In this document: positions 34,029-42,348 of the stretch, one piece after another
How the letters are laid out: every line of letters starts with the position of its first letter
How positions within the stretch are numbered: position 1 is the stretch's first letter
From: an uncultured Lachnospiraceae bacterium
Lineage (GTDB): Bacteria > Bacillota > Clostridia > Lachnospirales > Lachnospiraceae
Assembly: GCA_946557105.1 (NCBI GenBank)
Contig: CAMNSZ010000008.1
Span: 1 to 64,000 of the forward strand
DNA: 64,000 nt
Direction: 5' to 3'
Program-made: the position numbers and the translations under genes
Notes under the pieces: model-generated
The model's input: only the letters and a program-made list of their open reading frames with translations
Told to the model about the DNA's origin: nothing
Databases searched by the model: none

Positions 34029-35382
34029 AAACAGTTTAAGCATAAAAGTGTTTTTATGGGTGTTCACCGCCCTTACTATTTGCAGTATGCTGATTTATGG
34101 AATTGTATTGACAGTCCTGCCCAAACAATATCAGGTTACATCGGATAAGCAACTGGACGAAAATACTGCAATCCTTGTTTCAAAGTTGCAGAATATGCGT
34201 TATGAGGAAGCGGTCAATGAAATCTATAATTTCTGTATTCAAAATAATTCGGCGGCAATACTCAGTGATGATAGCAAAACTTTGAGTTTTGGCGAAATAA
34301 AGACCAATGAATGGATGGTTATGACATCAAGCATTGCAATAACAGTTACTTTTACAGACAGCAAAACAGAATACGCATTGGTGGTATCTTCTCTATCACA
34401 AACGGCTGATATAATATTAAGCCTGATGCTTCGTTTTTTACCTGCTGTCTTTGCAATTATTTTGTTGCTATCGTCGTTAAGTGCCTTTATTTGCAGCAAA
34501 GTTATTGTCAGTCCTATCGCTAAAATCAGTCAGATTTCTAAGCGGATGACGTCACTTGATATGACTTGGAGGTGCGATGTTGAAAGTAACGACGAAATTG
34601 GCGTACTTGCTTCCAGTCTGAATACGATGGCAGGCCGATTGCAGGAAACGATGGAAGAATTAACAAATGCCAATAGTCAGCTAACGGATGATGTTGAAAA
34701 ATTCAAGATATTGGAAGAACAACGCAGAAACTTTTTTGCAGCGGTATCCCACGAACTGAAAACTCCGCTTACCATCTTAAAAGGGCAAATCGAAAATATG
34801 ATTTTGGGATACGGCGATTATCAAAATTACGAAAAATATCTGCCCGAAGCACTGAAAGCAACGGAAGATATAGAGCATCTTGTGAAAGAGATTATTGCCA
34901 TATCCAAAATGCAAAGTATGGACTTAAAGGATACCTTGCAGGAAGTTTCGCTGAATCAAACGGTGAATGACACGATACAGGCTATCCTACCGATTGCACA
35001 GGATAAGGATATTCAGATATACCAAAATATCTTCACAGATGTAGTTTTGTCCGTCAATCCCAATCTTTGGAATAAAGTTTTGTCTAATATTATCGGGAAT
35101 GCCGTTCGACATTCTCCCTGCGGCGAAAATGTTTTTATATCCATGCAGCCTTGTGAAAACGGAAATACTCTTGTAATCAAAAATACCGGAGCTTCTATTT
35201 CGGAGGCCGACCTTCCGCATATGTTCACCCCCTTTTATCGGACAGACAAATCGAGGAATAAGGCTACTGGAGGAAGCGGTCTGGGTCTATACATTGTCAA
35301 AACAATTCTTGACCTGCACAGTATGACCTATTGTATAAAAAACACAGAGCAGGGCGTAGCCTTTTATCTCTATTTAAGTTGA
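34012..35382 (+). CDS. Sensor histidine kinase
   Basis: A 456-aa membrane kinase, partner of the OmpR regulator. TM helices lie at about 8-32 and 142-165 with a short extracellular part between. A HAMP domain follows (about 165-220), then the H-box FFAAVSHELKTPLT near 246, the N-box LWNKVLSNIIGNAVRHS near 355, and the G boxes ending in GSGLGLYIVKTIL. TTG 34012 is chosen as the start because GGTGGGGATA precedes it at good distance and it avoids a long overlap with the regulator. A terminator follows. Confidence 0.9.
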   Translation: MRKKIKNSLSIKVFLWVFTALTICSMLIYGIVLTVLPKQYQVTSDKQLDENTAILVSKLQNMRYEEAVNEIYNFCIQNNSAAILSDDSKTLSFGEIKTNEWMVMTSSIAITVTFTDSKTEYALVVSSLSQTADIILSLMLRFLPAVFAIILLLSSLSAFICSKVIVSPIAKISQISKRMTSLDMTWRCDVESNDEIGVLASSLNTMAGRLQETMEELTNANSQLTDDVEKFKILEEQRRNFFAAVSHELKTPLTILKGQIENMILGYGDYQNYEKYLPEALKATEDIEHLVKEIIAISKMQSMDLKDTLQEVSLNQTVNDTIQAILPIAQDKDIQIYQNIFTDVVLSVNPNLWNKVLSNIIGNAVRHSPCGENVFISMQPCENGNTLVIKNTGASISEADLPHMFTPFYRTDKSRNKATGGSGLGLYIVKTILDLHSMTYCIKNTEQGVAFYLYLS

Positions 35383-35402
35383 TCATAACTTTATCCTAAT
35401 TA

Positions 35403-35433
35403 AAAGCTGCCAGCGAGTTGCTGACAGCTTTCA
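35403..35433 (+). terminator. Terminator after the two-component system
   Basis: AAAGCTGCCAGC (35403-35414) and GCTGACAGCTTT (35420-35431) pair with one mismatch around GAGTT. The T run is short. Confidence 0.75.
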
Positions 35434-35532
35434 ATGTAATCAAATCAAAGCCTTATGAAAATCAAATCAAAAACTAATCAACGGGTTGTATGATAGGTCT
35501 GCAATGATAGATTGCAGAAAGGATGAAAACAG

Positions 35533-36393
35533 ATGAATGTGGAAATTTCTAACCTATCCATGACCTACCCGTCGGGCAAAACTGCCTTGCGGGGAATTAA
35601 CCTGAAGATGAGTAGTCCGAATCTGATTGGACTTTTGGGCCCAAATGGAGCGGGAAAGTCTACTTTGATGAAACTTCTGGTGGCGGGCCTTCTCCCTACC
35701 GAGGGAACAATCTTGATAGACGGAAAGCCCCTGATAAAGAAGGAGCGGCTACTGAAGGCCCGTCTGGGCTATCTGCCCCAGTCCTTTGGGCTGTTTGACG
35801 AGCTGACGGTTTGGCAATTTCTGGACTATATGGCAGCGCTAAAGGGAATCACCAATAGCAAAGAAGCCATCTCCGCCGTCATTCAGAGCACAAATCTAGA
35901 GGAAAAGCAAAAAGCGAAAATCCGCACTCTGTCCGGCGGTCAGCGTCAGCGAGTGGGAATTGCTCAGGCCATTTTAGGAGCTCCCCATTTTCTGATTTTC
36001 GATGAACCTACGGTGGGCCTTGACCCGGAGGAACGAATCGGCTTCCGTAATCTCTTTTCCCAAATGGCTCAGGATCGGCTGGTACTCCTGTCTACCCACA
36101 TCATTGAGGATGTTCAGTCGGTATGCAATCAGTTGATCGTGATACATCAGGGATGTATTCGGTTCGTCGGTTCTCCCGCCAAACTGATTGCCGGGGCTGT
36201 GGGACATGTAGGTGTCTTTCGGGAGAAAGATCAGCGACAAGAGGCGGGTCTGCAGATCACATCCCGGATCAATACGGCTCAGGGCATCCTCTGCCGTGCT
36301 GTTGCAGAGAAACTGCCCGATTTTGTGGAACAGGCGGAACCCACTCTGGAGGACGCTTACCTCTACCTCATTTCCGGGGGGGTGGTTCAATGA
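35533..36393 (+). CDS. ABC transporter ATP-binding protein
   Basis: A 286-aa ATPase. Walker A is GPNGAGKST near residue 37, the Q-loop LPQSFGLFDEL near 82, the signature LSGGQRQRVG near 138 and Walker B HFLIFDEPTVGLD near 158, with STHIIEDV as the H-loop. The C-terminal 60 residues are a short extension. It pairs with the two permeases downstream, and its stop overlaps the next start (ATGA). Codon choice becomes GC-richer across this gene. Confidence 0.93.
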   Translation: MNVEISNLSMTYPSGKTALRGINLKMSSPNLIGLLGPNGAGKSTLMKLLVAGLLPTEGTILIDGKPLIKKERLLKARLGYLPQSFGLFDELTVWQFLDYMAALKGITNSKEAISAVIQSTNLEEKQKAKIRTLSGGQRQRVGIAQAILGAPHFLIFDEPTVGLDPEERIGFRNLFSQMAQDRLVLLSTHIIEDVQSVCNQLIVIHQGCIRFVGSPAKLIAGAVGHVGVFREKDQRQEAGLQITSRINTAQGILCRAVAEKLPDFVEQAEPTLEDAYLYLISGGVVQ

Positions 36394-38609
36394 GTATTCT
36401 GCGGCAATTTCGTCTGGAACTGACCAGACTGGTTCAAAGCCGTCTTACCTGGCTGGCTATCCTTTTGACCATCATCTCTCCCATTGTGGGACTGACGGTC
36501 TATCATCCTCTGCTTTCCGTCAGCGAAAGCGGCTATGCCACTACCATGCAGGGGATGGATCTGGCAAATCCGGCCCTGGCAGGCGGTGTGCTTGGCGCTG
36601 TCATATTTGCAATCCTCACCGTCTTGAGTATGGACAGGCTTCGACGGGATGGGATGGAAGCGCTGTTCCATGCAGTGGTATCCCCCATGACAGCCTCTTT
36701 GACCCAGCTGGGCGCACTGCTGTTCCTCTCTGTCCTGACCCAGCTCATCGCCATGCTGGTATGGCTTCCTTATACCATGTTCAAGCTGGGGGCGGTTTTT
36801 GACGCTGAAAGTTATTTTCTAATATATGTGATTTTCATGTATGGTGCGATACCTCTTGCCATCTTGTTCGTGTCCGCCGCTCATCAGTTTAGCCGGCGGA
36901 CGGATGTGTCGCTGATCTTGTTTGCAGCTTTCGCTGCTCTCAGTTTGACGGTCTGGAGTAACCGGTGGCAGCTATGCTGGTTGAATCCGTGTGTCTTGGC
37001 GATTTCTGATGACTTTTCCAATGACCGTATTCTCCGATCGGTGGCCTATATGCGCCTTAGCTGGCTGCTAGCGCTGGCAGGGCTGTGGTGTCTGTCCTAT
37101 CTTGGTGTGCGGCGGTACGGAAAGGGATTATTTGCTTCCCTGCGTCACAACGTTCGGCGCTTTTACCGTTTGGTTTTGGTGTTGCTGCTGGCTGTCTGCG
37201 CCGCGTTTACCTATGCGAAACAGCCTTTTCTGGATCACAGTGAAGCACAGCCAGACTACAATTTTCTTTTTGCCTCCGAGTATCAGGAGGCTGTATTCTG
37301 CGATTTCTGGTCCGCCAAGGTGCGCCCAAAACCATCATCAGGACGGCTGGAAGGAACGGCTATGTATCAGCTTCTCAATTTGAGTGGTGAGGAACAGAGG
37401 ATTGAGCTGCGGTTGAATCCGGGCTATCAGGTTCAGGCTGTCCGTGCCAATGGAGCTGATGTTCCCTTTTCTTTGAAAATGCGGGAGGTTATGAACCAAC
37501 GAGGGCTTACCGTTACGCTGCCCGCAGACGAGAACATTGAGCTGGTCATTGACTATGGAGGATATCCCCGCGAGTGGAATTCGGAGGGCGGAGCGGTTCA
37601 GGGAGATATGGAAATCAGCGATACTTATATGGCGTTGGAGAATGCTATGCTCGCGCCCAGACTTTACGATGTGCTTCAGGCGGGAGAAACCCTGCCGGTC
37701 ACGGTGGAGATTACCCTGCCAGACCAAATGATTCCTGTTCCTTTCGGAACGGAGGAGGCGGAGCTTTTGGATCAAAAACCGGACGGTTCCAACATTTGGC
37801 GAGTTGAGGGAGATGGGGGCAGTGTCATTCTTTATGTAGGGGATTATGTGCGGGAGGACATTCCCATTGAAAGTGCCGGACTTACCATCCAGTTTTACTA
37901 TGCTCGAAAGCATCAACCTCTCATGGAGGAGGCGGATACCGCCGGAGCTATCCGAAAGGTTGTCGAATACTGCACCGAGCATATTGGCCCGCTGGTCTTC
38001 TATGACGGCAGCGTCTTTAAACTTATCGAAAAACGGAGCAGCAGCAGCGGCTATGCAGGTTATGGTGCCAGTCTTGCCAACGAGGTGGATTTTACCGCCC
38101 AAAATATGGACGATGCTGCCAAGGGCGGTACACCGGAAGAGGTGATGATCCATGAACTGGTCCATCAGTGGTGGGGTCTGGGAAATATGTTCCCGCCCGA
38201 GTGGGAGGACGGCCTCTGGTCCAGTGAGGGCCTGACCTGCTATACAACCTATCGCATCGTAAAGGAGTTTTATGGAGAGGAGACCGCCCACAGAGCTTAT
38301 GTAGAGCGATGGCAGGCGGAGTTGGCGGATTACAATGACAATTTCTATGTCCGCAATCCGGAGTATCTGTCTCTTTTGCCGGAACAGTATCAGGCCAACA
38401 TCGTGGGCAGCTTGCGGACTGTGCGACAATATAGTGAAATGCCACTAAAGCTCATAAAAGCGGAAGAACTGGTGGGCGGCGAGGAGGCCATGGATGAAAT
38501 TTTGTTCAGCCTTTTTAACCGGGAACTGGATCCGGAATACCCCTATCTGACCTATCGGGATTTCTTAGATGCTTGCAATCTGACGGAGGAGGATCTGAAC
38601 ATTGAGTAA
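36390..38609 (+). CDS. ABC permease fused to M1-type metallopeptidase domain
   Basis: A 739-aa fusion. The N-terminal part (about 1-270) has six or more membrane helices of ABC-2 permease type (QFRLELTRLVQSRLTWLAIL). The rest is extracellular: a beta-rich region (about 290-500) and a gluzincin domain with HELVHQWWG near residue 590 and the third ligand Glu in LWSSEGL about 20 residues on. This matches ABC permease/M1 aminopeptidase proteins known in Firmicutes. A link to peptide handling or resistance is inference. Start ATG 36390 lies in an ATGA overlap with the ATPase gene. It is markedly GC-rich, unlike the flanking chromosome. Confidence 0.88.
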   Translation: MSILRQFRLELTRLVQSRLTWLAILLTIISPIVGLTVYHPLLSVSESGYATTMQGMDLANPALAGGVLGAVIFAILTVLSMDRLRRDGMEALFHAVVSPMTASLTQLGALLFLSVLTQLIAMLVWLPYTMFKLGAVFDAESYFLIYVIFMYGAIPLAILFVSAAHQFSRRTDVSLILFAAFAALSLTVWSNRWQLCWLNPCVLAISDDFSNDRILRSVAYMRLSWLLALAGLWCLSYLGVRRYGKGLFASLRHNVRRFYRLVLVLLLAVCAAFTYAKQPFLDHSEAQPDYNFLFASEYQEAVFCDFWSAKVRPKPSSGRLEGTAMYQLLNLSGEEQRIELRLNPGYQVQAVRANGADVPFSLKMREVMNQRGLTVTLPADENIELVIDYGGYPREWNSEGGAVQGDMEISDTYMALENAMLAPRLYDVLQAGETLPVTVEITLPDQMIPVPFGTEEAELLDQKPDGSNIWRVEGDGGSVILYVGDYVREDIPIESAGLTIQFYYARKHQPLMEEADTAGAIRKVVEYCTEHIGPLVFYDGSVFKLIEKRSSSSGYAGYGASLANEVDFTAQNMDDAAKGGTPEEVMIHELVHQWWGLGNMFPPEWEDGLWSSEGLTCYTTYRIVKEFYGEETAHRAYVERWQAELADYNDNFYVRNPEYLSLLPEQYQANIVGSLRTVRQYSEMPLKLIKAEELVGGEEAMDEILFSLFNRELDPEYPYLTYRDFLDACNLTEEDLNIE

Positions 38610-39369
38610 GATATTTGGATATGAACTGCGGCGCTTGCTGTGGAATAAGCTGTTTTTCGGTGTTTTACTGGTAATTTTGGGATATGGCTGGCTGACGCTT
38701 ACCGGCTCCGTGATTCAGGGTGTGGCTAATACCGCTCCCTTTTCTCCCTGGAGCTTTGGGTATTATCTCAGTCAGACCATGCCGCTGATTTGTTTGGGAG
38801 AGCTGTTTTTTCTGGCGTTCTTTTCCTTAAAGGAGGAGCGCTTGCTCCAACCTTTGACTCAGGCCACCCCGGTTAAAGAGCGGCCATATATGGTCCTGCG
38901 CTACGGGGCGGTGCTGACGGCCATAGCGATTCTTTGTCTGTGCGTTGTTGCCTTGGCAATCGCATTCTATGTGTCGCTGTTTGGCTGGATGAACTACGGC
39001 GAGCTGATTTTGCCCGCTCTGCTGACATTGATACCGCCCGTTCTTTTCTGTCTGGGGGCTGGACTGGTTTTGAGCCGGCTCCATCCCGTGCTGCTCTACG
39101 CTCTCATGGCGGCGGTGCTGTTGCTCTCCCTATTGCCCCTGCCCTCAGTGGTTAGTTTTTCGCTCGGTAGCTTTTTCTCTCAATTTCCGTTGACCCTGAG
39201 CACATTGGATCCGGCGTTCCATATTCCCTGCTGGCTTGCGGCATCTAAAATATTCCTTGCTATCTTGGGATTATTCCTCACAATATTAGCAATAGGTATG
39301 CGGAAAGAGAAAGTAGAGTTTCTAAAAGCGCATAATGTAAGCGGCAAGAAAGGAACGGAACAAATTTGA
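38602..39369 (+). CDS. ABC-2 type permease, second subunit
   Basis: A 255-aa protein with about six membrane helices (LLWNKLFFGVLLVILGYGWL, then LICLGELFFLAFFSLK, VLLYALMAAVLLLSLLPLP). The N-terminus FGYELRRLLWNK matches short ABC-2 subunits that accompany permease/M1 fusions. The start is TTG 38602, behind GGAGGA and overlapping the previous gene by 8 nt. It is the last intact gene of the island; an FtsX-like remnant follows. Confidence 0.82.
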   Translation: MSKIFGYELRRLLWNKLFFGVLLVILGYGWLTLTGSVIQGVANTAPFSPWSFGYYLSQTMPLICLGELFFLAFFSLKEERLLQPLTQATPVKERPYMVLRYGAVLTAIAILCLCVVALAIAFYVSLFGWMNYGELILPALLTLIPPVLFCLGAGLVLSRLHPVLLYALMAAVLLLSLLPLPSVVSFSLGSFFSQFPLTLSTLDPAFHIPCWLAASKIFLAILGLFLTILAIGMRKEKVEFLKAHNVSGKKGTEQI

Positions 39370-39415
39370 TGAATTATACATAGAGAGCTATGCTTTACAT
39401 ATCACGTAAAAAAGG

Positions 39416-39554
39416 AAAACCATAAGCCTGTTTTTGGTGGCATTCATAGTCGCGGTTTTACTGATTTCAAGTCAGTACGGCGCTTTTAATCTTGCTATTA
39501 ACCATGCGTATGCGTAGCCGAATGCAGGAAGCAGGTATTTTCGTACTCTTTTAA
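39416..39554 (+). pseudogene. Remnant of an FtsX/MacB-type permease
   Basis: One frame reads a hydrophobic helix (ISLFLVAFIVAVLLISSQYG, then AFNLAINHAYA) to a stop at 39515-39517. The overlapping frame from 39504 continues with MRMRSRMQEAGIFVLF. Together these look like a transmembrane helix followed by the R-x-R-x-x-E-x-G-I turn of FtsX-like permeases, broken by a frameshift and truncated on both sides. Confidence 0.5.
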
Positions 39555-39620
39555 ATTTCGCGCAATTCGTAAAAAGCCTAAGTGAAAAAAATCTTGTTTA
39601 AGGATACAAAGATTAATATC

Positions 39621-39657
39621 AAAAGGGAGGCACAACATCGCGCTGTGCCTCCCTTTT
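39621..39657. terminator. Bidirectional terminator at the island/sortase boundary
   Basis: AAAAGGGAGGCACA (39621-39634) pairs perfectly with TGTGCCTCCCTTTT (39644-39657). Confidence 0.92.
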
Positions 39658-39679
39658 GATAAAGTGATTATTTATGGTG

Positions 39680-40492
39680 TTAAGCCCTTTTTTTCTTCAG
39701 GGCGTAGCTTCCTGCAAAGCATAAGGCGGAAGCGGCAAACAGAATAAGATAGAGACTACTGTCCCCTGTTTTGGGAACGTCGTCATAATCGTTAGCGTTT
39801 GACGAAGAAGGAGTCTGGGTCGGGGTCTGTGTTGCCGGCTTGGCAGGCGCAGGCTGTGAGGTGGCAGGAGCCGTAGAGCTGTACTTGGAGGGATCGGTTC
39901 TCATAATGCCTTTGTCAATGCTGAAGCTGCCTTTTTCAAAGTTATAAAATTCATAATAGGTTTTCTGGACATCACTGATTTTTACATAGCTTACGGTACC
40001 ACCCACAACCACGGTAGGTACTACCTCGGGATCCCCGTATAGAATCAGATTGGTTACATTATTATTGAGATTACAGGTTGCATTGTCATAAACATTGGCA
40101 TTAACGATATCTCCGTTGATAGCAGCGACGCTGTCACGTAATACATAGAGCTCCTGAATGCTTTTGGCGGTAACTACGGCGGAGTTGGTGTTTTTGATAG
40201 TCAGATTGCTTAGGCTTACGGATAATTCCAGACCCAATGCGGAGTTGGTACCATCAATTACCAGAATATCACCGTCCTTGATATTCTCCTTTAAATAGTA
40301 CAATTCCCTGCCGTTATTTTCGCTATCCCAAGACTGAGCCTGTTGGTACCTCCACTCATTTAAGGAATCCACATATTTTACATAGTATCTTTCCGGCTCC
40401 GCCGCGGAAGCAGTCAAAGTGTTCTGTGCCGGAAGCAGAGCTAAAACAGCCGCTATGACAACAAGTGTTACAAATTTTTTAAAACATTTCAT
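39680..40492 (-). CDS. Sortase-anchored surface protein (VPKTG)
   Basis: A 270-aa surface protein. The signal peptide occupies about 1-31 (FVTLVVIAAVLALLPAQ, cleavage near ASA). The mature domain (about 32-205) has repeating short strands and many Asn/Val residues, perhaps a beta-solenoid (LTIKNTNSAVVTA, VNANVYDNATCNL). A Pro/Thr/Gln-rich spacer (about 210-235) follows. The sorting signal is VPKTG, a hydrophobic helix and KKKRA. The start at 40492 is the ATG before the signal peptide; the longer frame to 40579 overlaps the sortase gene. It is the likely substrate of the sortase 37 nt upstream. Confidence 0.82.
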   Translation of the reverse strand: MKCFKKFVTLVVIAAVLALLPAQNTLTASAAEPERYYVKYVDSLNEWRYQQAQSWDSENNGRELYYLKENIKDGDILVIDGTNSALGLELSVSLSNLTIKNTNSAVVTAKSIQELYVLRDSVAAINGDIVNANVYDNATCNLNNNVTNLILYGDPEVVPTVVVGGTVSYVKISDVQKTYYEFYNFEKGSFSIDKGIMRTDPSKYSSTAPATSQPAPAKPATQTPTQTPSSSNANDYDDVPKTGDSSLYLILFAASALCFAGSYALKKKRA

Positions 40493-40529
40493 AATGATAC
40501 CCTCCTGAATAAATTGTCTGTATGTTGTA

Positions 40530-41390
40530 CTAATCCCGGAAGCTTCGGTATTCAACCGTACTGTCCGTCTCCTTGGCAACTACCACAAAGCGACCTTGCT
40601 CCACATGATACACGCAAGTGGAAAGAGTGAGAAAACGGTCGCCGAATTGTGCCGTGACTCCCGTATCGTACAGGGACATTTGCTTAATATTATTGTAAAA
40701 GTCGTCAAATTCTTCCTGAGTATCTGCCTGAAAGAATTTGTAGAACTTAAACACATCATCGGATTTTTTAAAAACCTGAGAGCGGAATACGGCAATTACC
40801 TCATAATTTTGCATGCGCTCCTGCGTGTGCAAAATTATCTGCTTATGCTTCTCGTAATAAGAAAAATCTTCATAATCGGTAAGATTACCAAACATGGCGC
40901 CGGAACGCATATTATGTCCGTGGATAATAAGGTTGGTAGTCAAAGGGTCAAGAGAGCTGTCTGTGTCAAGAATGAGACAGCCGTTTTGATTGTCTCTTCC
41001 CTCAAAATCCCGGTACAGATAATAATTCTCATCTCGGGGCGTCCACATCACGGGGTAATCAATATTGGTGTCCGGTATCTGCAGCCATGCCGCCATATCT
41101 TCATTGGCAAGAAAGCTGTCTTGATAAGGATTTTCCATAAGCTCTACAGGAGAAGAGGGGTTCTCGCCGGATTGCTCCTGAGAGGAAACAGGTGTTTCCG
41201 ATTCGTCCGTTGCAGTAGCTTCTTTTGATATTTCCGTATAGCTCTCCGCCGATTCGCGCAAGTCCTCGAAAACAGCCTCGGACTGCCTGTCCGAATGAAC
41301 ATGCTTCACAAATAGAAAGCCTGCGGCAACAAGGAATCCCATGCCCAATATACATAATATGATTGTAATTATTTTCCGCGTATTTTCCAT
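40530..41390 (-). CDS. Class B sortase
   Basis: A 286-aa sortase. An N-terminal anchor helix (about 6-26) is followed by a Ser/Glu-rich spacer and the catalytic domain: NIDYPVMWTPRDENYYLYRDF opening, catalytic His in LIIHGHNM near residue 150, Cys in FLTLSTCVYH near 258 and Arg in GRFVVVAKE near 268. These are class B features. C. difficile SrtB accepts (S/N/P)PxTG-like signals, so the neighbouring VPKTG protein is a sensible substrate. The start ATG 41390 has almost no room for a ribosome-binding site behind the promoter. The gene lies divergently from the CwlD-like gene. Confidence 0.92.
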   Translation of the reverse strand: MENTRKIITIILCILGMGFLVAAGFLFVKHVHSDRQSEAVFEDLRESAESYTEISKEATATDESETPVSSQEQSGENPSSPVELMENPYQDSFLANEDMAAWLQIPDTNIDYPVMWTPRDENYYLYRDFEGRDNQNGCLILDTDSSLDPLTTNLIIHGHNMRSGAMFGNLTDYEDFSYYEKHKQIILHTQERMQNYEVIAVFRSQVFKKSDDVFKFYKFFQADTQEEFDDFYNNIKQMSLYDTGVTAQFGDRFLTLSTCVYHVEQGRFVVVAKETDSTVEYRSFRD

Positions 41391-41396
41391 GCCTAT

Positions 41397-41426
41397 ATTA
41401 TACGTCATAAAACCGTGATAATGCAA
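41397..41426 (-). promoter_or_regulatory. Promoter directly abutting the sortase start codon
   Basis: On the minus strand, TTGCAT (41421-41426) and TATAAT (41397-41402) are 18 bases apart. Only ATAGGC separates the -10 box from ATG 41390, so the message would start at or next to the start codon. Confidence 0.55.
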
Positions 41427-41523
41427 CAGTTTCATAAATAATTAAGATTGGGGGGCGGCGGAGGTATTGTTCATTGTAAAATAAAAAAGGGCATATACAT
41501 ATTAAAAAAAAGAAGGATTGTGT

Positions 41524-42228
41524 ATGAGCAAGCTTCAATATAAGCTGTTATCCATGGTTATGGGAGTGCTTTTGGTGGTATCTATGCTATTTGTGAGCCG
41601 GGAGGCTGCAAAAAGTGTGAACGGCAGCAGGATTCTGGTGGGAGAAGAAAAAAAATGTGTGGTAATTGACGCAGGGCATGGGGGCGATGATCCCGGAAAG
41701 GTAGGAATAAACAACTCGCTGGAAAAGGATATTAACTTAAAGATAGCCTTGCTTGTAAAGCAGTTTCTGGAAGCTGAAGACATTGAAGTGGTGTTGACAA
41801 GAGAAACCGAATCGGGGCTTTATGATGCCGGAGCGACGAATAAAAAGGTACAGGACATGAAACGCAGAATTGCCATTATAGACGAGGTAAAGCCTGATTT
41901 GACGGTCAGCATACACCAGAACAGTTATCCGGAGGAGTATGTACACGGCTCTCAGGTCTTTTTCTATACAGGGAGCAGGGAAGGGCAGGCGTTGGCAGAG
42001 ACTATCCAAAAGCAGCTGAAGGAAAAAACAGACCCGGAGAATACCAGACAGATAAAGGCAAACGACAGCTATTATTTGCTGAAAAAGACAGGGGTACCCA
42101 TCGTTATCGTGGAGTGCGGCTTCCTTTCAAATTATACGGAGGCGGAAAAACTCTGTACACAGGAATATCAGGAGAGGGTTGCATGGGCGATACATATGGG
42201 AATTTTACAGTATCTGAATAAAGAATGA
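41524..42228 (+). CDS. cwlD: N-acetylmuramoyl-L-alanine amidase, CwlD-like
   Basis: A 234-aa amidase_3 enzyme. The signal/anchor helix is at about 8-27. The zinc ligands are His in VVIDAGHGGDDPG near residue 53, Glu in NNSLEKDINL, and His in LTVSIHQNS near 125, with the catalytic Glu in IVIVECGFLSN near 197. CwlD helps make muramic lactam in the spore cortex, and the compact single-domain form fits. The start ATG 41524 follows GAAGGA; an upstream TTG at 41518 is less likely. Confidence 0.88.
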   Translation: MSKLQYKLLSMVMGVLLVVSMLFVSREAAKSVNGSRILVGEEKKCVVIDAGHGGDDPGKVGINNSLEKDINLKIALLVKQFLEAEDIEVVLTRETESGLYDAGATNKKVQDMKRRIAIIDEVKPDLTVSIHQNSYPEEYVHGSQVFFYTGSREGQALAETIQKQLKEKTDPENTRQIKANDSYYLLKKTGVPIVIVECGFLSNYTEAEKLCTQEYQERVAWAIHMGILQYLNKE

Positions 42229-42348
42229 TTGACGAAGAAATGTATGCGGGCGGCTTAATTGTTACAAAATGATAGAACTTTTTTTTAACTTATGTTATAC
42301 TATAAGCAGTGTGCATGTCATGGTGGAGTACACGGAAAGTGTCAGCTT

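Noticed and set aside
37338-38429. A 363-codon open frame on the minus strand
   Set aside because: It is antisense to the GC-rich permease/M1 fusion gene; long antisense frames are expected there, and no family is visible.
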